From Tectiglobus sp965223355 (GTDB lineage Bacteria > Pseudomonadota > Alphaproteobacteria > Rhizobiales > Hyphomicrobiaceae), in NCBI GenBank assembly GCA_965223355.1, contig CBDCWE010000003.1, positions 1,116,001-1,180,000 on the forward strand: a stretch of 64,000 nucleotides of DNA. The letters are read 5' to 3'. The position numbers and the translations under genes were made by a program. The notes under the pieces were generated by a model. It was not told the origin of the DNA. It did not search any database and saw only the letters and a list, made by a program, of their open reading frames with translations. The stretch's first letter is position 1; every line of letters starts with the position of its first letter. Positions 53,783-61,712 of this stretch are shown piece by piece.

Positions 53783-54856
53783 ATGTCGCTGCTGATGCGA
53801 ACCGAACGCGGCGATGGTGCGGAAAGTGGCGGTGGAGGCATCGGCAAGCGTAATGTTCCGCGCCTCGATCAACCGTTCAAGCTGACGATTTGCGTGACGC
53901 AGACATGTCAAATGGATTGCCAGCTTTGCTATGCAGATTGCGGTTCGGCCAAGCGGCCCGAACTCACAACGGCGCAGTGGAAGACGTTCATCGACGAGCT
54001 TGTCGATGCGGGTTTTCTGCACATTTTTTTCGAAGGCGGCGAGCCGTTTGACCGGCCGGACTTCGAAGAACTCCTCGAACATGCAAGCAGGCGCTTGTTC
54101 ATCGCCATCCGAACCCATGCCGTCGACATTGATGGCGATCGGGCGCGACGCCTGAAGAAGATGGGCATCGGCCGGCTCTATGTCGATCTGTTCTCGGCCG
54201 AGCAAGATGTGCAGGACGAACTGACGGGAACGCCGGGATCATATGCAGCGTCGCTTAAGGGCATGAAGAATGCGCTTGCGGCGGGGTTGAAGGTGACGAT
54301 CCTTGGCATTCTTTCGCGCCGCAATCATTTGGCACTGCAGAACTACATCGATTTGGCGCAAGACATTGGCGCTGACCAGGTTGGCATCCTGCGCCTCTAC
54401 CCACTCGGTCGGGCGCGGCAAAACTGGAGCCGGCTGTCGTTGTCGCTCGATGAGATGATGGATGCGCTGCGACGCTTGCAGGTCCCCGACGGCATTCAAC
54501 TCATGCAGTCCTGGCACCCGCGCGACGGCAACTGCTGCTGGCAAACGGCAGCTGTCAGCCCGACCGGCGAGTCCATCGGCTGTCCCTACATGCGAGAATA
54601 CGTCAACTACGGCAACATTACCGAAATTCCATTCCTCGAGACCTGGAACCACCCGACATACCGGGAGGTGCGCAGCAATCGGGTCGAGGACGCGTGTCCC
54701 GAATGTTCGGCGACTCAGGGCTCACACGGTGGCTGCCGCGCAACCGCCTACGCCTTTCATGGCCGCCTGAGCGCGAGCGATCCTTATTGCATTGTCAACA
54801 ATCGAGGAGTGGACCTTCGTGATCTCCCGCAACGGTTGCTACGTGAAAACACCTGA
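53783..54856 (+). CDS. Radical SAM/SPASM peptide-modifying enzyme
   Basis: 357 residues: radical SAM core with the 4Fe-4S motif C42-x3-C46-x2-C49 (TCQMDCQLCYADCG), FFEGGEPFDRPDFEELL (Gly-Gly-Glu-Pro SAM-binding motif) and the C-terminal SPASM-like Cys set (GNCCW, SIGCPYM, CPECSATQGSHGGC, DPYC). It resembles PqqE/mycofactocin-type maturases that act on ribosomal peptides. The next gene, overlapping in effect, is a PqqD-like protein, followed by a small repeat peptide, so a RiPP role is strongly suggested. The reaction (C-C or thioether crosslink, epimerisation or other) is unknown. Confidence 0.9.
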   Translation: MSLLMRTERGDGAESGGGGIGKRNVPRLDQPFKLTICVTQTCQMDCQLCYADCGSAKRPELTTAQWKTFIDELVDAGFLHIFFEGGEPFDRPDFEELLEHASRRLFIAIRTHAVDIDGDRARRLKKMGIGRLYVDLFSAEQDVQDELTGTPGSYAASLKGMKNALAAGLKVTILGILSRRNHLALQNYIDLAQDIGADQVGILRLYPLGRARQNWSRLSLSLDEMMDALRRLQVPDGIQLMQSWHPRDGNCCWQTAAVSPTGESIGCPYMREYVNYGNITEIPFLETWNHPTYREVRSNRVEDACPECSATQGSHGGCRATAYAFHGRLSASDPYCIVNNRGVDLRDLPQRLLRENT

Positions 54857-55109
54857 CGTGGTGCTCAGACCATTCGAGGAATGGGGGCGCGCCTACGCCT
54901 TCACGCCCGATGATCCGGAAATCTACGATCTCAACACGGCAGCTTGGTTTATCGTTGAATTGTGCAATGGCCGCCCGTTCGCCCAGATCGAAGCCGACTA
55001 TGTGCGCGAACTCGGCCCGCGCCTTGGCGAGCACGCGGCTCGTGCACAATTTCACCACGGTTTCAACCTTCTGCTTGAAAAGAACATTATCTCCGCCAGC
55101 ACCGATTAG
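54819..55109 (+). CDS. PqqD-like RiPP recognition element (RRE) protein
   Basis: 96 residues from GTG (GAGGAG lies upstream). The pattern CYVKTPDVVLRPFEEWGRAYAF, then IYDLNTAAWFIVELCNGRPFAQIEADYV, is the PqqD winged-helix: beta hairpin, a Leu-Asn-x-x-Ala/Thr helix (usual consensus LN-ta-ai-ie-lcdG). RRE proteins bind the leader of the precursor and deliver it to the modifying enzyme. It overlaps the end of the radical SAM gene by 38 bases, so translation is coupled. The longer TTG start at 54792 has no RBS. Confidence 0.85.
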   Translation: MISRNGCYVKTPDVVLRPFEEWGRAYAFTPDDPEIYDLNTAAWFIVELCNGRPFAQIEADYVRELGPRLGEHAARAQFHHGFNLLLEKNIISASTD

Positions 55110-55164
55110 GGGCAACGCGCCGCCGTCGAAGCTGGCGCGGCGGGGGCAAACAAGGGAGGATCTC

Positions 55165-55383
55165 ATGCTCAGTAGATCCATTTTAGCACGTGGTGCAACC
55201 TTCGAGGCACCGACTGTCGAAGCTGTCAATCTGCAGGTGCGCACGGCTATGAGTGTGCCGTTCGCGGCCCATATGCTGGACAAGAAAGAGCCGCCGGCTG
55301 TCGAGCCGGTCAATCTGCAGGTCCGCACGGCCATGAGTGTTCCGTTCGCGAGCTATATGACAGGCGAGAAATCTGACAAATGA
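55165..55383 (+). CDS. Candidate RiPP precursor peptide with two repeated cores
   Basis: 72 residues. The N-terminal leader of about 17 (MLSRSILARGATFEAPT) is followed by two 20-residue units, residues 18-37 and 46-65, identical at 17 of 20 positions and sharing VNLQVRTAMSVPFA. The 8-residue spacer is LDKKEPPA; the tail is TGEKSDK. AGGGAGG lies five bases before the ATG. At the DNA level four of the conserved codons differ only synonymously, which argues for selection on the peptide. The position right after rSAM and RRE genes is the normal place for a precursor. I do not recognise the core from any named RiPP class. Confidence 0.8.
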   Translation: MLSRSILARGATFEAPTVEAVNLQVRTAMSVPFAAHMLDKKEPPAVEPVNLQVRTAMSVPFASYMTGEKSDK

Positions 55384-55394
55384 TGTCAGGCGGG

Positions 55395-55414
55395 CCGGCG
55401 GCGACCACCGCCGG
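55395..55414. terminator. Hairpin after the precursor gene
   Basis: CCGGCGG-CGACCA-CCGCCGG, a perfect 7-bp stem starting 12 bases after the stop. No T run follows. It could attenuate or protect the short precursor transcript relative to downstream genes. Confidence 0.45.
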
Positions 55415-55431
55415 TCTGAGCCATATAACAA

Positions 55432-55479
55432 CTGGACCGGGCAACAACTGAGCCGGGCAACAACCGAGCCGGGCAGGTG
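55432..55479. repeat. Tandem repeat, three 16-bp units
   Basis: Units ctggaccgggcaacaa, ctgagccgggcaacaa and ccgagccgggcaggtg lie in a row in the gap downstream of the precursor. Non-coding as far as can be seen. Confidence 0.7.
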
Positions 55480-55577
55480 ACGTGCGCATCGTCACGGGTG
55501 TTTGCGAGCGCGTCGCCAGACTCGCAACAGATCGGCGATCTCGGATTTGCCAATCATCGAACGTAAGTCGGTGCGGG

Positions 55578-55637
55578 AACCAAGTTCAGGAGCCAAGTTC
55601 AGAAGCCAAGTCCAGGAGCCGGGTGCGGGAACCACAT
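55578..55637. repeat. Tandem repeat, about 15-bp units
   Basis: Units of the form ccaagttcaggag repeat three or four times (agttcaggagccaagttcag, then aagccaagtccaggagcc) with slight variation. Non-coding context. Confidence 0.55.
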
Positions 55638-55794
55638 CAATTCGAGGCCAAACCGGATTGCGAGGTGAGGCCGAGGTCTATTGCGTGTCAGAGTTGGCTC
55701 GTAGCGGCCCCCGCCCCCGCCGACGACCCAAAGGCGGCGATCTCATGTGTTCTCAGGCGCAGGTGCGGGCGGGGCCCGCTTGAAGAGCGGCAAT

Positions 55795-55925
55795 GATCTA
55801 GGACAAAGCCAAACTCCGCAGCACAGCCAAACTGCAGAGCGAAACCGAACTCCCGAGCAAAACCGAACTCCCGAGCAAAACCGAACTCCAGGGCGAAGCC
55901 GAACGCCAGGCAAAACCAAAGATAA
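55795..55925. repeat. Tandem repeat, about 18-bp units before the hypothetical gene
   Basis: Units such as aaccgaactcccgagcaa repeat about six times with decay at both ends. In the frame of the following gene the units read SKTELP/SKTELQ, with no start codon upstream, so they may be untranslated leader or a lost N-terminal extension. Confidence 0.7.
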
Positions 55926-55930
55926 GTATC

Positions 55931-56527
55931 ATGCGTATGCCACCGAGACGCAAACCGGTCGTCGTGCCAGTCCTGGCAGATGACGTGGTGCCGAAACAAG
56001 CGCCAACGCCAATGCCACCGCCGCAAACGCCGGCGCAGGATCTGCCTTACGACCCTTTCGAGCCGCAACCGCATATCGCAGCAATGATCGACCGGTCGAT
56101 CGTCTTTGCTCCGCTCGTGGTGCATTGGACCTACCGGGTTGCCAGCCTTCAGGGGTTTCGCGAGTGGTTGATGACGCGTGATATCGTACTCGGTCCGGCC
56201 AGGCTCCGGGCCGATCCGCGGCTCAGTGGGCTGCGCTATGGCGGCACTTACTTCTCATCGCCGTTCGACGACCAGGATCAGGCCGCCAACACGCGCACGG
56301 TGTGGGGATACGACAGCAACGAGGCGATGGCCGCAATGCACGATCTTTGCTCTGGCAAAACCAAAGTGCGTTCCATTGTCGAGAACGATCTGCTCGGCTT
56401 CGTCACGGAGCTTGGGCAATTTATTGCGCAGGCCGGCACGCAGCATTTTCAACAGCACGTTCTGGTGTCCGCCAGTCAAATGTCAAATCTGCCCGCAGCC
56501 GTCGATGCTGGCGCCGTCGATACGTGA
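55931..56527 (+). CDS. Hypothetical protein downstream of the RiPP locus
   Basis: 198 residues not recognised. A Pro-rich N-terminus (VVPKQAPTPMPPPQTPAQD) precedes a compact domain with FAPLVVHWTYRVASLQGFREWL, LRYGGTYFSSPFDDQ, TVWGYDSNEAMAAMHDLCSG and HFQQHVLVSASQMSNLP. No signal peptide or TM. Its stop overlaps the next gene's GTG (GTGA), so it is co-translated with the EamA permease. It could be an accessory factor of the RiPP pathway or unrelated; the same strand and nearness are the only support. Confidence 0.6.
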   Translation: MRMPPRRKPVVVPVLADDVVPKQAPTPMPPPQTPAQDLPYDPFEPQPHIAAMIDRSIVFAPLVVHWTYRVASLQGFREWLMTRDIVLGPARLRADPRLSGLRYGGTYFSSPFDDQDQAANTRTVWGYDSNEAMAAMHDLCSGKTKVRSIVENDLLGFVTELGQFIAQAGTQHFQQHVLVSASQMSNLPAAVDAGAVDT

Positions 56528-57471
56528 CGCTGCAAAACGGAAAGCCGGACGCGCTCGCCGGACGCCGGCGCGATGCCAACGGGAAGCGCGCAGACCTCGC
56601 TATTGGCGTTTTGTGTGCCATGGGCGCTGCCTCGATCTGGGGCGGATCGTCGGTGGTTTCGCGCTACTTGATTTCGACCGATATGGGTGCGCTTGAATTG
56701 ACCTTTCTGCGCTACGCGGCATGCTTTCCTGTAGCAGTTATCATCTATGCAATCGGCTATCCGCGTCTGGTCTCGCGTCTCAGTTTCAAGGCCTTCCTGA
56801 TCATGGTGCTGCTGGCCGGGCCGCCGTTTCATTTTTTGGTCATTGCCGGCTATGCCTACCTGCCCGCCGGCCTCGGCGCCGTGCTTATTGCCGGTTTGCT
56901 GGCAACCGCCACGATGTTGAGTGCGCCGCTCTTGCGCAACGTCAAGATCCAGCGCGGGCAGGTGGTTGCCCTGGCGATGTTGCTGTGCGGGCTCGGTTTG
57001 ATCGCTCGCGCGTTGGTGACGCCCGAATTTGGTTCCTGGAGCAGCCTTGCGATGGGCGGCCTGATCTTTGGCTTGGCGGCGCTGTTGTGGACGCTCCTGA
57101 ACCATCTTGTGCAGAGCTGGCAGGTCGACCCGCTCAGTCTGACCATCAATCGCGCGCTCTGCTCGCCGCTGTTTCTGATCGCCGGCTTAATCGGGCTCGA
57201 CTTCAACGCGCTGCAGCTGGCAAGCCTGGAAGATGTCATGCTGCAGCTTGTCTACCATGGTCTGCTCGTCGCCCTTGCCGCAACCTTTCTGTTTTTCACT
57301 GCCGTGCGCCGACTTGGGCCCGGGTCGGCTGGGTTGACGATCGCGCTGGCGCCGGCCTTGGCGATCATACTCGGTGGCATCGTGCTGGGCGAGCAGTTGA
57401 CGGTCATTAGCCTTGCCGGGGTCGTTCTGGTGCTCGGCGGCTTTCTGATGGCACTCGGCGCCGAACGCTGA
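56524..57471 (+). CDS. EamA/DMT-family transporter
   Basis: 315 residues with ten TM segments in two EamA repeats (GVLCAMGAASIWGGSSVVSRYL at the start; VYHGLLVALAATFLFFTAVRRLGPGSAGLTIALAPALAIILGGIVLGE in the second). It starts at GTG overlapping the stop of the hypothetical gene by GTGA. A small-molecule exporter of unknown substrate; in this context it is a candidate for moving the mature RiPP product, but EamA proteins are common throughout this window. Confidence 0.83.
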   Translation: MTLQNGKPDALAGRRRDANGKRADLAIGVLCAMGAASIWGGSSVVSRYLISTDMGALELTFLRYAACFPVAVIIYAIGYPRLVSRLSFKAFLIMVLLAGPPFHFLVIAGYAYLPAGLGAVLIAGLLATATMLSAPLLRNVKIQRGQVVALAMLLCGLGLIARALVTPEFGSWSSLAMGGLIFGLAALLWTLLNHLVQSWQVDPLSLTINRALCSPLFLIAGLIGLDFNALQLASLEDVMLQLVYHGLLVALAATFLFFTAVRRLGPGSAGLTIALAPALAIILGGIVLGEQLTVISLAGVVLVLGGFLMALGAER

Positions 57472-57489
57472 GGTGATGCGGGATCACTA

Positions 57490-57564
57490 GATCATCGTGC
57501 TTTAGAGGCGAGCAACCTGCCTTTATTCGGGATCGTTCTGATTCCGAATAAAGGCAGGTTGCTC
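57490..57564 (+). repeat. MITE M1, short form
   Basis: 75 bp, TA at 57488-57489 and 57565-57566. Arm A is reduced to GATCATCGTGCTTTAGAGGC, with the same junction as at 12061-12138. The B hairpin is intact. The right end gives the stop codon of the following minus-strand gene. Confidence 0.85.
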
Positions 57565-57914
57565 TAGCGTTGACATGATCCAGCGGGCGTGTCGGCCGGC
57601 GCCTCTGCCCGTGCGGTCATGCCGTAGTCGCGCACAACCTGTGCCACCCGCAGACGATAGTCCTTGAAGATCCCGCCACGGCCTTTGGCCTGTGCCGCAC
57701 GGTGCTCGGCAACGTTGCGCCAAGCATCGACGGCCGCCTCGTCCCGGAAAAACGAAACTGACAGCATCTTGCCGGGCTCGGTGATCGACTGAAACCGCTC
57801 GACCGAAACAAAGCCATCGATCTCCTCAAGGATTGGCCGCAACTCGCCGGCGATGTCGAGGTAGGCTGCCTTGTGCTCTTCATGCGGCCAGACTTCGAAG
57901 ATAATTGCAATCAT
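57564..57914 (-). CDS. Antibiotic biosynthesis monooxygenase (ABM) domain protein
   Basis: 116 residues from ATG 57914 (a start three codons upstream is also open). Dimeric ferredoxin-like ABM fold: IAIIFEVWPHEEHKAAYLDIAGELRPIL, FVSVERFQSITEPGKMLSVSFFRDEAAVDAWRNVAEHRAAQAKG. Such proteins include quinol monooxygenases and haem-degrading enzymes; the activity is not determinable here. The Ala/Pro-rich end runs to a TAG in the MITE, so the tail may be derived from the insertion. Confidence 0.8.
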   Translation of the reverse strand: MIAIIFEVWPHEEHKAAYLDIAGELRPILEEIDGFVSVERFQSITEPGKMLSVSFFRDEAAVDAWRNVAEHRAAQAKGRGGIFKDYRLRVAQVVRDYGMTARAEAPADTPAGSCQR

Positions 57915-58158
57915 CGGCGCCATCCTTGTCTCGGGCGGTTGTTCAGCGCACCATATCGATCATAACGAACGACGTCATTTGCCAAACGCCCTGGTCTCGT
58001 TCGAGAGATCACGGGCGTTGTTCTCTATGACGGCTGCGGACATGACACATAACAATACCAGATAATGCCAGCCCGGCTATGAATTGACACACGTCATGGG
58101 CTTCAGGCGACCAGCCTGGCACCGCCCGGCATGCGCTCCGGTAGGTCCCGCGCCGGGC

Positions 58159-58773
58159 CTACGAGCCCGCGGGAATTTGAAGCGTCGGGAATGCGATGGT
58201 CGACTGGATCATATCGTTGCGCTTTTGAAACCGGGTCATGGCGTGCTCGGCGGCGGCGGCCGGTTTGTTCCACCACCGCGACGCCTGCCACTGGGACAGG
58301 TCCGCGTACCGCGTGAGCAACAGCGTTTTGCTGGCAGGCGGCTTGATCTCCAGGCTGCGCCAGAAGCCACAGATGTTGACGTCAAAAACCTCTTCCATAT
58401 TCGGCCATGCCGCATCCGAAATGTCTCTGAACGCCTCCCAGTCCGCCGCCGGCACATCGAACCAGCGGAACACGCAGACCCCGCGCAAGTCCTGTTCGTC
58501 GTCCTGCGTCGGTCGGATCGTTGCCTCCAGCACGTGGTGCTCAGCGCCGGCCATGGCGGGTGCGCTGCGGGCAAGCTCCTGCGATGGCCACGACGTCAGC
58601 GCGATCCCTTCATCACGTTCGAGGCCGAGACCAACCAAGCTGGACCAGCAGCCGAACAGTTTGCCGCCACTGGCCGCCGCCCGCTCGACGAACTCGTTAC
58701 GCACGCGCTCCGCCTGCGCCTGCAGTTTGCGCGGAGGCGTTCGAAATCGGCAGTACTCGAAAAACCGGTTCAT
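58159..58773 (-). CDS. NIPSNAP-like / dimeric alpha-beta barrel hypothetical protein
   Basis: 204 residues. Two ferredoxin-like halves seem present: FFEYCRFRTPPRKLQAQAERVRNEF with GCWSSLVGLGLERDEGIALTSWPSQE, then GVCVFRWFDVPAADWEAFRDISDAAW with LTRYADLSQWQASRWW. These patterns fit NIPSNAP or related monooxygenase-like proteins without clear catalytic residues. Start at 58773 has AGGGGCAGG upstream. Function unknown. Confidence 0.65.
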   Translation of the reverse strand: MNRFFEYCRFRTPPRKLQAQAERVRNEFVERAAASGGKLFGCWSSLVGLGLERDEGIALTSWPSQELARSAPAMAGAEHHVLEATIRPTQDDEQDLRGVCVFRWFDVPAADWEAFRDISDAAWPNMEEVFDVNICGFWRSLEIKPPASKTLLLTRYADLSQWQASRWWNKPAAAAEHAMTRFQKRNDMIQSTIAFPTLQIPAGS

Positions 58774-58928
58774 TGCGCCTGCCCCTGGTTTTGCCTCGTC
58801 TTGCCGCTCGCCCAGATAACAGATTGACCTGGCACAGTCGATCAGTCCAGCCGACACCACGCAGTCATCAGACTGATGGCCGGCCGGTATCAATCATCTC
58901 GCTGGCATCTCGCTGGGCAAGCGTTCGG

Positions 58929-59879
58929 TCAGGAACTGAGGTAATTGTCGAAATACGCGATTGTCCGTGAAATCCCTTCGCGCAATTCAATTGTGGGGTT
59001 CCAGTCAATCGTCTTGCGGGCCAAGCTGATGTCCGGTTGACGTTGGCGGGGATCGTCCTGGGGCAGCGGCATCGAAACAATCGCCGATTTGCTTCCCGTC
59101 AATTCGATGACCACTTCGGCGAGTTGCCGGATGGTGAATTCATTTGGATTGCCGAGATTGAGCGGTCCGGTAAACTCGTCCGGCGTGTTCATGAACCGGA
59201 CAAAGGCATCGACCAGGTCGTCAACATAACAGAACGAGCGCGTCTGTTGACCGTCGCCATAGATCGTAATGTCCTGTTGCTTGAGAGCTTGCACAATGAA
59301 ATTGGAGACGACGCGACCGTCATTGGGGTGCATCCTCGGGCCATAGGTGTTGAATATTCGAGCAACCTTGATCCGCAAATCGTGCTGACGATGGTAGTCG
59401 AAGAACAGGGTCTCTGCGCACCTCTTGCCTTCGTCATAGCACGAACGCGGGCCAATCGGATTGACGTTGCCCCAATAGCCTTCCGGCTGCGGATGGATTG
59501 TCGGATCGCCATAGACCTCCGAAGTCGAAGCTTGAAAAATCTTGCATCTCAATCGCTTTGCAAGACCGAGCACATTGATTGCGCCGTGCACGCTGGTTTT
59601 GGTCGTCTGGACCGGGTCATGCTGATAGTGAATGGGTGATGCGGGGCAGGCGAGATTGTAGATCTCGTCCACCTCGACATAGAGCGGAAACGTCACATCG
59701 TGGCGCATGAACTCGAAGTTCGGATCTGGAAGTAGATGAGCAATATGGCGCTTTTGACCTGTGAACAGATTGTCCACGCACAATACGTCGTGGCCTTGCC
59801 CTAGTAATTTCTCACACAGGTGAGAGCCCAGGAAACCGGCTCCTCCCGTTATCAGTATACGCCTAGAATCTGCAGGCAT
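58929..59879 (-). CDS. UDP-glucuronate decarboxylase (UDP-xylose synthase)
   Basis: 316 residues, extended SDR: ILITGGAGFLGSHLCEKLLGQGHDVLCVDNLFTGQKRHI, HDVTFPLYVEVDEIYNLACPASPIHYQ, ASTSEVYGDP, the catalytic pair in SCYDEGKRCAETL and VARIFNTYGPRMHPNDGRVVSNF. It oxidises and decarboxylates UDP-glucuronate to UDP-xylose, a sugar donor for polysaccharide. ATG at 59879 follows GGAGGACCGC. It lies beside an export lipoprotein and glycosyltransferase. Confidence 0.92.
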   Translation of the reverse strand: MPADSRRILITGGAGFLGSHLCEKLLGQGHDVLCVDNLFTGQKRHIAHLLPDPNFEFMRHDVTFPLYVEVDEIYNLACPASPIHYQHDPVQTTKTSVHGAINVLGLAKRLRCKIFQASTSEVYGDPTIHPQPEGYWGNVNPIGPRSCYDEGKRCAETLFFDYHRQHDLRIKVARIFNTYGPRMHPNDGRVVSNFIVQALKQQDITIYGDGQQTRSFCYVDDLVDAFVRFMNTPDEFTGPLNLGNPNEFTIRQLAEVVIELTGSKSAIVSMPLPQDDPRQRQPDISLARKTIDWNPTIELREGISRTIAYFDNYLSS

Positions 59880-60045
59880 GCGGTCCTCCAACAATCAAGC
59901 AGTCAACATCGCCATCAATTGGCGCCGAACCGCGTCAATAGCAAGTGTCAAATCGTCTACTGAGAGATGCGAAAACCGTGCCAACAACGATGACAATGGC
60001 GCGGCAAAGACAATGTTCGAGAACAACACCTGCAGCCCGCCTCGG

Positions 60046-60218
60046 GAACCTCTGATCAAGTCTCAGGTTTCCAAAGGGCAGTGCCCTTTGGCGGGATCGT
60101 TATAAGGGCAGAGCCCTTAACATATCGCCGCTTGGCGGCGATCCTTGAGGGGCTTTCAGCCCCTCAAACACCCCGACCAGGGGATCATCCCCTGGACCCC
60201 GGGCTTGTAAACGGTCTC
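60046..60218 (+). repeat. Repeat family R2, forward copy
   Basis: About 170 bp between the Wza-like gene and UDP-xylose synthase. It shares tctgatcaagtctcaggttt, the cluster of small hairpins and ccctggaccccgggcttgt with 24566-24740 in reverse. Outer bases are a diverged version of the 16-bp terminal repeat. Confidence 0.8.
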
Positions 60219-60352
60219 CCAGAGACGGTCCACCTGAGCGAGGTCGCAAGCAACGCGTCCAACTCGTTTATCGACAACACATCGGCGCACATCGTGGCCG
60301 CAACCCCTGTACGGACATCACGTTCTTCGTTCGCCCATGGCGGTGCTGCCGG

Positions 60353-61570
60353 TCAGTTGCCAAGGGCCCGAATCGAATTTCGTGTCACCAGAGCATCTTC
60401 CGCGACGCCCGAAACGGTGCCCGTCACATTTTGCGTGAAGCTCAGGAACTTTTCGATTTCGACACTGTCAGCGTTAGCGACGTAGATCGCATCCTTGTGG
60501 CGGATCGGGAAGCGCTGCGCCAGGAAGAAGCTTGAAGGATCTCGGAAATTCGCCCGATAGACCGTGGGAATGATGTCCTGTTCAGGACGAAACTTGCTGG
60601 TGTCGACGCCCGCACTCTCAAGAATCCGACGATATTCATTGCGGTAAACATAGACGGATGAAGGCTTGGCACGCGTATCGATAAGCCCGCCGGCCTTGGC
60701 AATTGCCTCGTTCAAAGACAGGACTTCCTGATCGAACGAAAAGATACCGGTAATACCTGATGTTTGACCGCCGGCGCCCAGTGCACCTACCGCCACGAAG
60801 GTCTGCGGCTTGCGGTATACATAGACCGTGTCGCCGGGATGAATATAGATGTTCTCTCGCGGGTTCCTCACGATCGTCGGAAAGTGGACCGTCTCAGCGC
60901 GTCCATTGCGCTGCAGCGTTACGAACAACTCATAGCCGGGCTCCTTAGCGCCACCGGCGCGTGCGACAACGTCAAGCAGACGCTCATTCGGCCGCACCTG
61001 CAACTGGCTGGCCACTTCACCAACAACCGAGACAGTTGCGGCACTCTGCGTAAGCAGCGTGATGACCACTTGCGGTTCGACAGCGCGTTTCGCCAATCTG
61101 CGCTCAACTTCGGCCTGTATTTCAAGGACCGTCCGGCCGGTGGCCTGCACCTGGCCGCCGTAGGGGATCGAAATCGTCCCGGACTTGCTCACCTGTTGGG
61201 CCGGCAGCGTTACGAAGTTACCAGGGCGCACCCCGGCTTCGGTCGGCACAAACAAACCGCCTGCCGCAGATTCGAACACCGTGACCTGGAGACTGTCGCC
61301 TTCACCGACCTTGATCGTCGGAGCCGGCGCTGCCCGCTCTCCGAAGCTGCGATAAAACGATCCCAGGGCTACCGTTTCGGACAAGTTTACGACGTCGTTG
61401 GTAATGTCGACCAGAACGTACTCGATGCCGATGTGCCGTCGGTCGACCTCAACACTGCTGACCGCGCCACGATGAATGTCCCGATCAGCTGGGCCGCTAG
61501 CAGGCAGAATCGCACATCCGGCAAGCAGCACAACACCCAGCAGGCCGCAAAGTTTGAGGCGTCTAATCAT
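60353..61570 (-). CDS. Wza/KpsD-type polysaccharide export lipoprotein
   Basis: 405 residues. Lipoprotein signal with the lipobox LLAGC (Cys19), then a Poly_export domain (TIKVGEGDSLQVTVFES, SKSGTISIPYGGQVQATGRTVLEIQAEVERRL) and SLBB-type repeats (VSVVGEVASQLQVRPNERLLDVVARAGG, VAVGALGAGGQTSGITGIFSFDQEVLSLNEAIAKAGGL). It forms an outer-membrane channel for capsule or exopolysaccharide. ATG at 61570 fits the signal peptide. It belongs to the surface polysaccharide region. Confidence 0.9.
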   Translation of the reverse strand: MIRRLKLCGLLGVVLLAGCAILPASGPADRDIHRGAVSSVEVDRRHIGIEYVLVDITNDVVNLSETVALGSFYRSFGERAAPAPTIKVGEGDSLQVTVFESAAGGLFVPTEAGVRPGNFVTLPAQQVSKSGTISIPYGGQVQATGRTVLEIQAEVERRLAKRAVEPQVVITLLTQSAATVSVVGEVASQLQVRPNERLLDVVARAGGAKEPGYELFVTLQRNGRAETVHFPTIVRNPRENIYIHPGDTVYVYRKPQTFVAVGALGAGGQTSGITGIFSFDQEVLSLNEAIAKAGGLIDTRAKPSSVYVYRNEYRRILESAGVDTSKFRPEQDIIPTVYRANFRDPSSFFLAQRFPIRHKDAIYVANADSVEIEKFLSFTQNVTGTVSGVAEDALVTRNSIRALGN

Positions 61571-61712
61571 GGCAAATATTCCGTCGGGTGAAATTTCCGG
61601 GCAGGGGCCCACGCCAAGTGAACTCTACGCCGCACGCACGATCGCACCTGCACTGGATCCGTTACTCAGTTCACGTCCAGTGCGAACTCTGAAGTCTCAA
61701 GTAATCTTGTGA

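Noticed and set aside
55688..56125. Minus-strand Phe/Ala/Glu repeat protein (FGFAREFGFAREFG type)
   Set aside because: It is the reverse reading of the 18-bp tandem repeats and overlaps a better-supported plus-strand gene. No RBS or signal was visible.
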